Positions 34,880 through 44,200 of a DNA stretch of 64,000 nt are shown piece by piece (the first letter of the stretch is position 1; each line of letters starts with the position of its first letter). This DNA comes from an uncultured Myxococcales bacterium (GTDB lineage Bacteria; Myxococcota_A; UBA9042; CAIXZC01), in assembly GCA_903895725.1 (NCBI GenBank), contig CAITUV010000013.1, positions 1-64,000 on the forward strand. The letters are read 5' to 3'. A model generated the notes under the pieces. That model was not told the DNA's origin. It did not search any database and saw only the letters and a list, made by a program, of their open reading frames with translations. The translations under genes were made by a program, and so were the position numbers.

Positions 34880-36376
34880 ATGAAGCGAGCAGGCGAGACA
34901 GGTGAGTGGCTGCGACGCGGGCTCGAGATCTTCGAGGGGCTCGTGGAGCGCTCCCTGGCCGACATCGCCCGGGTGTCAGCGGACCCGGATCCGGTCTGGG
35001 GGCACCTGGAGAAGGTCTTGCGGGAGTATGCGGGCGGCCAGGGGGCGGCCGTCCGGTTTGCCGACGTGCTGAAGCGGCTTGCAGAGTGCCGCGTGGTCGT
35101 GGTCGGAGGGCTTTCGACCTCCTGGCACGGCCTGGACCTGGTCCGAAGGTTGGTCGATCGGCTCCCGCTGGTTTCGCTGGCATTGAGCGGTCCTTCGATT
35201 GCGCACCAGGCAACGCTGGCCGCCTTTCTCGGCGGGAAGATGGATGTTCTGGACTTCGCACGGGAGGTCGACCTGGCCGATGCGATTCCGCCCCACGTGG
35301 GTCGTCTCTACCTGCGGCTGCTCGAGCGTGCCAGGCGCAGCCAGGCTGCCGTAACCCTGTACGAGTCGGACGCCCACTCCGACATTCGTGGCCGGGATGA
35401 CGACGCCATGACGGTGCTCGATGCCGCGCTGAGTGGGGCCGGAAAGGGGCCGCTCCTGGTGCTGACGGGGGAGTTGAGGGCGTCGCCGGCGAGCCTGCTG
35501 GGCGGATTGCAGCGGCTGGTGGGGGCAGAGCACGTGGCCGCGGTGTACTGCGACCTGCCCGGCCCGTACCTGAGGGACATCCTGCGGGGCGGGGAGGGGA
35601 GGGGCTGGTCCGCCCTCGGCAACGGACGCTTCTGCGAGTGCCGCCAGTCGCCGTTGGCCAGTCTCCAGACCTGCCTGGCGGTGCGGGTGCACGACGAGGT
35701 TCCGGTGCGTGGGGACCGGCTGGCCGAGGTCGTGCGGAACCTGGTGAGGCGTATTGCCCGGTTCGTGCGCGCCGAGGCGCCGCGTCTTCCGGAGATCCGG
35801 GTGCTCGGTCCGGGCGATCCGAGGACGCTTTCCGTCGCTGCGGCCTCGGGACGGCTCGACCGGGACGCACTCGAGTTTCTCGCCGGTCGAATGGCGGCCG
35901 GGGAAAGCCGGATGATCCCGGAGGCGAATCTCCTCTACGTGGGGAACATCGCTGCCGGCCACGTGGCCGAGGAGGCGGCCCATTGGCTGCGTGCCCTCAC
36001 CGGAGGAGCAGACTACTGCCGGTACGGGGAGGACGCCTTCTGGGGGGTGGCCGTCCAGGAGCTGCTCGGCTACTACGGATCGAAGGTCGTCAGCCCCGGG
36101 CGCCGTCCTCCGGGGGTGGCGGAGCTGCCCGCCAACCAGGAGAACCGGGGGGAAGCCCTTGCCCATATCTACGGGTACAACCTGGCCGAGCGGCTCTTCG
36201 GCCTGGCGGGGGAGCGAGAGGTCACCGAGTGGGTCTCAGCCGCATTCCTGCAAGATCTGGTTGAACCCGGGACGGCCAAACGGCTATACTTGTCCGGCCT
36301 CGACCTCGTGGCGGGGCAAACCCGCTCCCGGAAGCGTGGCCGAAATCTCTCGGCTGGGGGGCGCAAGGGGAGGTAG
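34880..36376 (+). CDS. ChaN-like (heme-binding uptake superfamily) protein
   Basis: 498 residues, cytoplasmic (no signal peptide). The centre (about 75-150) contains VVVVGGLSTSWHGLDLVRRL, LALSGPSIAHQATLAAFLGG and YLRLLERARRSQAAVTLYE, which follows the pattern of ChaN-type domains, and the C-terminal GNIAAGHVAEEAAHWLRAL adds a further conserved-looking block. ChaN proteins are linked to iron or heme uptake, but sequence alone does not prove heme binding. The start at 34880 is chosen over upstream in-frame codons, though it lacks a strong ribosome-binding site. The next gene starts 8 bases after its stop. Confidence 0.7.
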   Translation: MKRAGETGEWLRRGLEIFEGLVERSLADIARVSADPDPVWGHLEKVLREYAGGQGAAVRFADVLKRLAECRVVVVGGLSTSWHGLDLVRRLVDRLPLVSLALSGPSIAHQATLAAFLGGKMDVLDFAREVDLADAIPPHVGRLYLRLLERARRSQAAVTLYESDAHSDIRGRDDDAMTVLDAALSGAGKGPLLVLTGELRASPASLLGGLQRLVGAEHVAAVYCDLPGPYLRDILRGGEGRGWSALGNGRFCECRQSPLASLQTCLAVRVHDEVPVRGDRLAEVVRNLVRRIARFVRAEAPRLPEIRVLGPGDPRTLSVAAASGRLDRDALEFLAGRMAAGESRMIPEANLLYVGNIAAGHVAEEAAHWLRALTGGADYCRYGEDAFWGVAVQELLGYYGSKVVSPGRRPPGVAELPANQENRGEALAHIYGYNLAERLFGLAGEREVTEWVSAAFLQDLVEPGTAKRLYLSGLDLVAGQTRSRKRGRNLSAGGRKGR

Positions 36377-36384
36377 TGCCGACG

Positions 36385-37323
36385 ATGCTGTTCAACTTCG
36401 ACCGTTTTCCCGGACTGTCGGGCGAGGATTTCGACGCATTCTCCGAGCGGAAGTGGAGCTCCAACCGGTTCAACCTGGAGCGGATGAAGACCCGGGCCCG
36501 GCTGGAGGCCTTTGGTCGGGAGCTTTCCGGTGCGCTCGGGGCAGAGCTGGACGGGCTGGTCTTCAGGACCACGCTGGACCACCCTCACATCTTCAACCTC
36601 AACCAGGTGCAGGAGATGTGGGTCTACCTGGACCGGCCCGAGGAAGAGCGGGCCGAGCTGGCGCGGGTGGTGGACCGGGACCTGCCGCTCAAGGAGAAGG
36701 TCGAGGACCCGGTTCCACAGCATCAGGCCATGCTGGTGGGGCTGTCCGTCGACCAGGAAGGGGCCTCGATCTTCCTTCGGCTCCATGCCAATGCCCTGCT
36801 GGACCGAAGGAACCTGGCCGCTCGCCTGGCCGACCCCATGGAGGAGGCCCCCTGGGCAGCCCTGGCCGGGCGGTTGTCTCCCTCGTTCGGCTTCGAGCTC
36901 AACGGTACGAGGATCGGTCCTGCCGAGGCGGCCCGCAAGCCCGGGGAGATCCGCGCCGGACTGGAGAATCTTGCCGGCTGGTTCCGCATCGAGCGCCGCC
37001 TCACCCGGGAAGAGGCAGGGGACGGCCGGCACGTCGTGGAGCTGGCGGCCAGCGAGCTGCCGGCCCTGCTGGGCATCTGGCGGTTTGCCGCGTGGACCCG
37101 GGGCAATGATCGGCTGAAGCTGGCCAGGAGCCTGAAGGAAGAGCGCAAGCAGAAGGCCCGCAAGCTCTCCGGGTTCGAATCCGGCGACACAGTGACCGTG
37201 ACCGGCGGCCTGTTGTCCGGCAAGACCGGCACCGTGGTCGACGTGGACCTCAAGGGTCGCGTGCGCGTTCAGCTCGGCCGCGTCAACATCGAGATGGATC
37301 CAAAGGTCCTCAGGAAGGGCTAG
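36385..37323 (+). CDS. KOW-domain protein with unknown N-terminal domain
   Basis: 312 residues from the ATG at 36385. A GTG at 36376 overlaps the previous stop (TAGTG), but the GGAGG at 36369-36373 is too close for it. The C-terminal 50 residues (GDTVTVTGGLLSGKTGTVVD, then VRVQLGRVNIEM) form a KOW motif as in NusG and ribosomal proteins L24/L26, so RNA or ribosome contact is likely. The first 250 residues (FPGLSGEDFDAFSERKWSSN) are not recognised. It probably belongs to the same transcript as the ChaN-like gene. Confidence 0.75.
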   Translation: MLFNFDRFPGLSGEDFDAFSERKWSSNRFNLERMKTRARLEAFGRELSGALGAELDGLVFRTTLDHPHIFNLNQVQEMWVYLDRPEEERAELARVVDRDLPLKEKVEDPVPQHQAMLVGLSVDQEGASIFLRLHANALLDRRNLAARLADPMEEAPWAALAGRLSPSFGFELNGTRIGPAEAARKPGEIRAGLENLAGWFRIERRLTREEAGDGRHVVELAASELPALLGIWRFAAWTRGNDRLKLARSLKEERKQKARKLSGFESGDTVTVTGGLLSGKTGTVVDVDLKGRVRVQLGRVNIEMDPKVLRKG

Positions 37324-37472
37324 CACCCGTAGTCACATCCCCGCGCAGGCACCGCCACCCGATCGATCCCCATCCTTTGAACCCCCCGGGACACCGGGGG
37401 GTGGCCCAGCGGCCAGCGCCCTGCCTCGGCCCACGATAGCCCCGGGGCCGGGAGCGGACCCGGGGTCGCGCT

Positions 37473-37640
37473 GCGGATGTGCCGCGGGTGGGGGATGCGG
37501 ATGTGCCGCGGGTGGGGGATGCGGATGTGCCGAGGGTGGGGGATGCGGATGTGCCGCGGGTGGGGGATGCGGATGTGCCGCGGGTGGGGGATGCGGATGT
37601 GCCGTGGGTGGGGGATGCGGATGTGCCGTGGGTGGGGGCC
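37473..37640. repeat. 24-bp tandem repeat, seven copies
   Basis: Seven units with a 24-bp period (core GATGTGCCGCGGGTGGGGGA), with one-base changes in the third, sixth and seventh. It fills the space between convergent genes ending at 37323 and 37646. The interval 37324-37472 shows no gene. The array is not coding in any supported frame and has no CRISPR-type spacers. Confidence 0.92.
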
Positions 37641-37645
37641 CGCCC

Positions 37646-38146
37646 CTACGGAACGGCCTCAGGCAGTGGCGGCGCAGCGGTATCCGGTGTGGGTGCGGGA
37701 GTCGGCTCCGGTTCCGGCTGGCGGCAGTACACCTTGTCCGGGTACTTCTCGCAGCAGCGCTGGCTGGTCGGCCGTCCCTCCTCCAGCACGTACTTGCCCG
37801 CGACGCACCTGCACTTCCCTTCCGAGGTGACCGGATCCTTGGAGCGGAAGCGGATGTCGCACAGGTCAGCGCTCTTGGCCGTCTTGGGGACGATGGCACC
37901 GTAGATGCGGCAGTAAGGATCGAGCTTGGCCATGCTCCACAGGACCTTCTCGGTCGGGAGCTTCAGGACGCTGTATTCCTTGAACCGCGGCTTTCCGCTC
38001 TTGGTGCACTCGACTTCTACCCAGAGCGGAAGCTTGAGGCCGAGCTCAGCCTCGAGGCGGGACTGGTCCTCCTGAGCGGTGCGGCAGCCGGAAGCCAGAG
38101 CCAGGGCGCCCATCATCAGGGCGAGTGCGCAGGCAAACCGGATCAT
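37646..38146 (-). CDS. Small Cys-containing lipoprotein
   Basis: 166 residues. Signal peptide MIRFACALALMMGALALASG ends at a lipobox (LASGC), so Cys21 is lipidated. The mature part has eight further Cys (for example VECTKSG, DLCDIRF, KCRCVAGKY and QRCCEKY), arranged in spaced pairs, and a Pro/Glu/Thr-rich C-terminus. The family is not recognised. It begins 3 bases after the coiled-coil gene, so the two are co-transcribed. Its 3' end is next to the 24-bp repeat array. Confidence 0.8.
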   Translation of the reverse strand: MIRFACALALMMGALALASGCRTAQEDQSRLEAELGLKLPLWVEVECTKSGKPRFKEYSVLKLPTEKVLWSMAKLDPYCRIYGAIVPKTAKSADLCDIRFRSKDPVTSEGKCRCVAGKYVLEEGRPTSQRCCEKYPDKVYCRQPEPEPTPAPTPDTAAPPLPEAVP

Positions 38147-38149
38147 GGG

Positions 38150-38917
38150 TCATTCCTCTTCGGTGGCGGACGGCACGAAGTCGATCTTGACGTGCTCTTC
38201 GACCTTCTTCTTGATCTCCTGGCCCATGGAGAGTGCGAGCTCGTCCATCCGGCCTCGGGTCTCCTGGATCTGTGTCTCGAGCTCGCCCTTGACCGTGTCC
38301 ACCTTGGTCCCGACCTCGGCGATCTGGTCCTTGAGCTTGCGCTCCATGAACTTCATGTAGGCCTTCTCGGCCTTCTTGCCCAGCTCGCTGATGATGTACT
38401 TTGAGTCTTCCTTGATCTGGGTCACGTCCGTGCGGGTTTCCTCGACCTGGCGGGTGAAGTCGGCCCGTGCGGTCTCGATCTTCCCGTTAAGGTCCGCCGC
38501 AGTGGCTGCAAGTGCCTTGTTCTGCTCGTCAATGCCCTTGCGCAGGTCGGCCAGCGTGGTATCGGTCTGGGTCTTGTAGTCCACGAAGCCCTGCCGCAGC
38601 CCTTCGAGCTCACCCGCGAGGGCCGCAGCCTTCTTGTCGGTCGTTCCAAGGGCCGCCTCCAGGTCGGCGAGCTGGCCTGCCAGGCTGCGGTCCTGGGTCT
38701 CCTGCGCCTCCTTGAGCTCCTTTCGGGCCCCATCCAACTGAGTCTGCAGCTCGTCGGCGCGCTTGGACTGGGTCACGAACAGGTACGCTGCCCCGCCGAC
38801 CGTCAGCACCAGGAAGCCGAGCAGCACATAGAAGTGACCGAAAGTCGGGGCGTTTCCCCTGCGTGGAGGCTTGGTCTCACGGGTAGCCGGGGTGGTTTCC
38901 AGAGCGTTGTCCGTCAT
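38150..38917 (-). CDS. Membrane-anchored coiled-coil protein
   Basis: 255 residues. A Pro-rich N-terminal tail is followed by one membrane segment (FYVLLGFLVLTVGGAAYLFV, about 29-48). The remaining 200 residues are a long coiled coil (QTQLDGARKELKEAQETQDR and further heptads), ending in an acidic tail. The function is unknown; coiled-coil spacers of this type tether envelope components. The ATG at 38917 follows AAGGAGGA. Promoter at 38952-38980. Confidence 0.82.
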   Translation of the reverse strand: MTDNALETTPATRETKPPRRGNAPTFGHFYVLLGFLVLTVGGAAYLFVTQSKRADELQTQLDGARKELKEAQETQDRSLAGQLADLEAALGTTDKKAAALAGELEGLRQGFVDYKTQTDTTLADLRKGIDEQNKALAATAADLNGKIETARADFTRQVEETRTDVTQIKEDSKYIISELGKKAEKAYMKFMERKLKDQIAEVGTKVDTVKGELETQIQETRGRMDELALSMGQEIKKKVEEHVKIDFVPSATEEE

Positions 38918-38951
38918 CGATTCCTCCTTGGCAAGAACGATCCACTTGTTT

Positions 38952-38980
38952 CTTGTAACACCCGCACGGCACCGGGGCAA
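38952..38980 (-). promoter_or_regulatory. Sigma-70-like promoter for the coiled-coil/lipoprotein pair
   Basis: On the minus strand, TTGCCC (38980-38975), 17 bases, TACAAG (38957-38952). Confidence 0.5.
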
Positions 38981-39121
38981 GAAAATCCTGGACCGACCGG
39001 TCGATTGCCGGATGGGGGTGCCCCACGTCTTTCGGGGCGGAGCGAGAGCGGTGCGGGGCATTGCTTCATACAGGATGTTGTGAAGCTGCAATCAGCCACG
39101 GCCATCCATGCTTGCGGCACA

Positions 39122-39145
39122 CAGCCCCGACCACGCGGGAGGGGC
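39122..39145. repeat. Third copy of the REP-like 24-bp core
   Basis: Identical over 24 bp to the two copies at 7184-7274. It lies 27 bases downstream of the stop of the minus-strand lipoprotein gene ending at 39172. The orientation relative to that gene is the same as for the first two copies. Confidence 0.75.
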
Positions 39146-39171
39146 ACCTGGAGAGGAACGCAGATCCGCCG

Positions 39172-41004
39172 CTACTTCACTGCCGGCATTGCCAGGGCTT
39201 CGTAGTGGATGAGGAGCTTCCACCCTTCCGAGCCGTTCTGCACGGTGAGGTCGGCCGGGTCGAGGAGCTGCGTGAGCGAGTAGGCCGGCATGAGCGGGAG
39301 GGTGACCTTGAGCGCATCCGCCGTCTTCTTCTCAAGGAAGGCTCCAATGCTCCCGGAGACGATGGCATCGGGCCACGGCAGGCCGGAGAAGGTCCCGGTG
39401 ACGGCACCGGCTGCGACGGGCAGTGCGATGTTCATGATGCCGATTTCCAGGCCGGAGCCGACGACTCCGAAGCAGGGGGCCGGGGAGGTGATTCCGGGAG
39501 CGGCCTCGCATACTCCGGTCTCCTGGAAGGTGACCGGGAGCATGGCCTCCGGCTGTCCGGCGAAATCGCAGGTTACCCCCTCCTGGCCGCCGACCTTGGA
39601 ACAGCTGCCCGGTCCGAGGTAGAACTTGCTCGTGTCCCCGGCCAGGTCGAACGGGTCGAAGAGCGCCAGCATGATGAGCGGGGAATCGGGGTCGTTGAGA
39701 TCCTGGCTGATGAACGAGTTCACCAGCGCGGTGGCATCGACGCACCCGGCATTGCCGCTGGGGAGGCAGAAGGTCGGTTCCTCGAAGACGAGGCTGGTGA
39801 GTCGGACCGGGAGGGCCGGGGCCGGACCGCAGCCGGCATCGAATCCCTCGCAGACCCCCTCTGCTGAGCAGAAGTCGTTGATCGTGCAGGGGTCACCGTC
39901 GTCGCAGGGCAGCGGTGCGGCGGAGGACACGCATCCCGCTCCGGGCATACACACGTCCTCCGTGCAGGGGTTGCCGTCGTCACACGGGGTGGTGTCGCCG
40001 ACACAGGCTCCGGCGATGCAGATTCCCTCCGGTACGCAGTTCTCGGGCTCGAAGCATTCCATCCCTTCGTTGGCCGGCAGGTAGGTGCAGCCCAGGAGAG
40101 GATCGCAGACAGGCTCCGCACACAGGGTCGTCGACGGGGGACAGTCGAGCGGGATCTCCTTGCAGACGAACGGGATCTCAGAGGCGTCACAGAACGCTCC
40201 GGTCACGCACTGCTGCTCCGCAAAGCCGTTGGAGGTACTGCAGTCCTCGTCGACGTGGCACTCACAGCCTTGATCGATCCCCTCGCACAGTCCGCCCAGG
40301 CAGGCGTCCTGTCCGGTGCAGGGGTCGCCGTCGTCACACGAGCCCTCGAGGTTCTTGGCCAGGCATCCGGCCGTCTTGTCGCAGAAGTCCTCGGTGCAGG
40401 GGTTGCCGTCGTCGCAGGCCACGGCCTCTCCCTTGCAGGCTCCGCTCTGGCAGGTGTCGCCGGAGGTGCAGGCATCCCCGTCGTCGCACCCGGTGGAATC
40501 GACGGGGTCGTTCTTGCACCCCACGCCGGCGACGCAGCTATCTGAAGTGCAGGCATTGGAGTCATCGCACGTCTTGGCAAGGCCGGGGAGGCAGCTTCCT
40601 GCGGCGCAGGTTCCGGACTCGAAGCAGGGATCCTCGGGGACGCAGGCGGCACCGTCCTCTTCCGTCGTGGTCTGGCAGGTGTGCTCGGGGCCGCATTGCC
40701 AGGCGTGGCACAGACCGGCCGAGCCGAGGTAGAGACAGTCCTCACCGGATGCGCATTCCCAGCCGGGTGGAAGGTCCGTCCCGGGCACTGTTTCCTGGAA
40801 GGCATCGGGGGGTTGCACGAAGTCGATCCCGGGAAGCTCGGTCAGCTGGGAATCATCGAGGATCCCGTCTTCGTCGAGGGCGTCCTCGGAGAATACGGAG
40901 TCGACCGAGTCCTTGTCCGCAATGGCAGGAGTGCCGGCCGCGCATGCTGCCATGAGGAGGGGCAGCGCCGCCAACCACGCGCTCCGCAACCGCTCGCGTT
41001 TCAT
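39172..41004 (-). CDS. Large Cys-rich lipoprotein with CDDGNPCT repeats
   Basis: 610 residues. The start at 41004 follows GGAGG. Signal peptide with lipobox LMAAC, so lipidated at about Cys21, then an Asp/Glu-rich stretch. Residues about 85-390 consist of Cys-rich units with CDDGNPCTEDFC, CDDGDPCTGQDAC and CDDSNACTSDSC, a repeat common in myxobacterial surface proteins. The C-terminal 200 residues contain few repeats and many small residues and may form a beta domain. The transcript may start at the tRNA-Ser promoter because only 29 bases separate the tRNA from the ATG. Confidence 0.85.
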   Translation of the reverse strand: MKRERLRSAWLAALPLLMAACAAGTPAIADKDSVDSVFSEDALDEDGILDDSQLTELPGIDFVQPPDAFQETVPGTDLPPGWECASGEDCLYLGSAGLCHAWQCGPEHTCQTTTEEDGAACVPEDPCFESGTCAAGSCLPGLAKTCDDSNACTSDSCVAGVGCKNDPVDSTGCDDGDACTSGDTCQSGACKGEAVACDDGNPCTEDFCDKTAGCLAKNLEGSCDDGDPCTGQDACLGGLCEGIDQGCECHVDEDCSTSNGFAEQQCVTGAFCDASEIPFVCKEIPLDCPPSTTLCAEPVCDPLLGCTYLPANEGMECFEPENCVPEGICIAGACVGDTTPCDDGNPCTEDVCMPGAGCVSSAAPLPCDDGDPCTINDFCSAEGVCEGFDAGCGPAPALPVRLTSLVFEEPTFCLPSGNAGCVDATALVNSFISQDLNDPDSPLIMLALFDPFDLAGDTSKFYLGPGSCSKVGGQEGVTCDFAGQPEAMLPVTFQETGVCEAAPGITSPAPCFGVVGSGLEIGIMNIALPVAAGAVTGTFSGLPWPDAIVSGSIGAFLEKKTADALKVTLPLMPAYSLTQLLDPADLTVQNGSEGWKLLIHYEALAMPAVK

Positions 41005-41032
41005 TACGCCTCCAGGCACCTGATTCGGCAAT

Positions 41033-41123
<91 letters not shown>

Positions 41124-41150
41124 GAACCGAAAATCAATGTGCCGCCATAT

Positions 41151-41178
41151 AGTATATTCAGGCCCGCCGCGCAAGCAA
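41151..41178 (-). promoter_or_regulatory. Sigma-70-like promoter of tRNA-Ser
   Basis: On the minus strand, TTGCTT (41178-41173), 16 bases, TATACT (41156-41151). It may also drive the downstream lipoprotein gene. Confidence 0.6.
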
Positions 41179-41195
41179 AATCGCCCTCACGCGCA

Positions 41196-41225
41196 TTGAC
41201 GTGCGCTGCCCGCGTCCGCTAGACT
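41196..41225 (+). promoter_or_regulatory. Sigma-70-like promoter of the large MopE-type lipoprotein
   Basis: TTGACG (41196-41201), 18 bases, TAGACT (41220-41225), with a leader of about 43 bases to the ATG at 41275. It is back-to-back with the tRNA promoter. Confidence 0.6.
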
Positions 41226-41274
41226 CATTGGCCGGTGATTCGCCTGCCTTCTGCCGGGACTGCGAGGTGAGAAG

Positions 41275-44200
41275 ATGCTGCGGACGACGTTGCGACTGGG
41301 TTTGTCTGTCGTGCTGGCGTGCCTGCTCTGGACCTGCGGAGGCGGGACGGTCGTGTCCGTCGGGGATGGGGCCGGCGATTCGTCCGACGTGTCGGCAGCA
41401 ATCGACATTCCCAACGAAACCGGGGCGGAGACCCCTCCGGAGCTGCCGCTACCCGATCGGTGGGAAGGTGGTGGGCTGGAGGTGGGGGAGACCGAGGGGC
41501 CGATTCCGGGGGAGGCCGGGTGGGGCTGCCAGTCGGGGGCCGAGTGCCTGTCCGGATTCTGCATCGTCACAGCCGACGGCAAGCAGTGCACGCAGACGTG
41601 CGTCGAGGACTGCCCGTTCGGGTGGAAGTGCGTTGAGTACACCCCGGACCAGCCCGATGAGCTCTTCGTGTGCGTGCCGGACAAGCTGGCCCTCTGCAGG
41701 CCGTGCGTCACGAATCAGGATTGCATGAGCAACGAGGCGGCAACGGGGCAGAAGTGCCTGTCCTACGGTACGGCTGGGAGCTACTGCGGTGCCCCCTGCT
41801 CCGAGGCGGAAGCGTGCCCGGGCGGGTACTCGTGCAAAGAGCTTCAGGACGTTACTGGTGCGAGCGTGACCCAGTGTGTGCGTGAGGATGGCTCGTGCCC
41901 GTGCTCGCAGTACGCGGCGGACCAGGGGGCCTGGACCGAGTGTTCGGTGGAAAACACGTGGGGAAGCTGCACCGGGACGCGCAAGTGCCTGGCCACCGGG
42001 TTGACCGAGTGCGATGCCGCAGAGCCCGTCCAGGAGAGCTGCAACGGGGTGGACGACGACTGTGACGGCCAGGAGGACGAGGAGCTCGGAGGCGGGGCCT
42101 GCCAGGTCCTGAGCCGATTCGGGGCCTGCCCGGGGATCGAGTCGTGCGAGGACGGCAAGCTCCTCTGCAGCGGGAAGGAGCCCAAGGCCGAGCTTTGCGA
42201 CGGCGAGGACAACGACTGCGACGGGACGGCGGATGACGGCTTCCCCGATACCGACGAGGACGGCAAGGCCGACTGCCTCGAGAGCGACAAGGACGGCGAC
42301 GACGTGACGGACGGCCTCGACAACTGCCCGGCCAAGTACAACCCGGGCCAGGAGGATGCGGATTTCGACGGCCAGGGTGATGCCTGCGACCTGGACGACG
42401 ACGACGACAAGAGCCCGGACGCCAAGGATTGTGCGCCGCTCGATCCGAAGTCGTTTCCCGGCGCCGTCGAGGCTTGCGATGGGGCGGACAACGACTGCAA
42501 CCTGCTGGTGGATGAGGGGTTTGCCGATACCGACGCTGACGGCTGGAAGGACTGCGTGGACGACGATGACGACGGCGACGGAGTGGCGGACCCGGAGGAC
42601 TGCGCCCCCCTGGTCGCCGGCAACCATCCGGGAGCCGTCGAGGCTTGCGACGGTGCGGACAACGACTGCAATGGAGAGGTGGACGAAGGGTACCCGGACA
42701 CGGACCTCGACAAGGCAGCGGATTGCATCGACGACGACGACGACGGCGACGCTTACGGTGACGGCTCGGACAACTGTCCCAAGGTAGCCAACTCCGGGCA
42801 GGAGGATCAGGACCAGGACGGGGTCGGAGATGCCTGCGACCCGGACAAGGACGGCGACTCGATTCCGGATGCTGTGGACAACTGCCCTCTCGTGAAGAAT
42901 CCGGTCCAGAGCGACGTGGACAAGGACGGCATGGGCGATGCCTGTGATGCGGACATGGACGGCGACGGCTGGGAAAACGGAAAGGACAACTGTCCCCTCG
43001 TGGCCAACCCCACGCAGTCCGACTCGGACCAGGACGGCACGGGCGACGCGTGTGAGGATGACAAGGACGGAGACGGAGCGGCCGATGCGCAGGACTGCGC
43101 TCCGCTCGATCCGGCCACCCACCCTGGGGCGGTGGAAGCGTGCGACGGAACGGACAACGATTGCGACCAGGTCCAGGACGAGGGTTTCCCCGATTCCGAT
43201 GCCGACGGGCTCAAGGACTGTGTCGATTCGGACGACGACGGAGACGGCGATCCCGACGATGCGGATTGCGCGCCGCTCGACCCCAAAGTGGGCCAGGGCA
43301 GCAAGGAGGGCTGCAACGGCATCGACGACGACTGTGACGGCGAGACCGACGAGGGGATCGGCCAGCTCGCATGCGGCAAGGGGGAGTGCTTCCACGTGGT
43401 GGAAGCGTGTCTCGCCGGCGTGCTGCAGGTGTGCGATCCGCTCCAGGGGGTCAAGGTCGAGGCGTGCGACGGGAAGGACAACGATTGCGACGGGCTTTCC
43501 GACGAGGATCTGGGCAAGACCACCTGCGGGCTGGGGGTGTGCAATCACACGGCGTCGAACTGCGTCGGGGGAAAGCCGGTCAAGTGCGATCCGCTGGACG
43601 GGAGCGGCCCCGAGGAGTGCGACGGGCTCGACAATGACTGCGACGGGAAGACGGACGAGGAGCTGGGTGAGTTGAGCTGCGGCCTGGGGATGTGCGCCCA
43701 GACTCTGCCCGCATGCCTGGGGGGAGTGGCGCAGAAGTGCGATCCGCTCAAGGGGGCCAAGAAGGAGATCTGCGACGACGCGGACAACGACTGCGACGGT
43801 CTGACGGACGAGGAGCTCGGGCAGACCACCTGCGGCAAGGGGACCTGCCTGCACACCGTGGCCAACTGCATCGAGGGGCTCCCCCAGACCTGCAACCCGC
43901 TTCAGGGGGCCGAGGCCGAGGCGTGCGACGGTTCGGACAACGACTGCGACGGGCTCGTCGACGAGGAGCTGGGGCAGCTCACCTGCGGAGTCGGAATCTG
44001 CCTTCACTCGGTGCCTGCGTGCAAGAACGGCCAGCCCGGGATCTGCGACCCGCTTGCCGGTGCCAAGGTCGAAACATGCGGTGACAAGCTGGACAACGAC
44101 TGCAACGGGATCGTGGATGCGCTGTGCGGCCTCGACCAGAAGGGGACCTGTCTGGGCAGCCTGTGCTGCGATCAGCCGTGCTCGGGCGAGTGCGTGGCCT

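Noticed and set aside
37473..37640. CRISPR array
   Set aside because: The 24-bp units are contiguous with no spacers and no cas genes are near.
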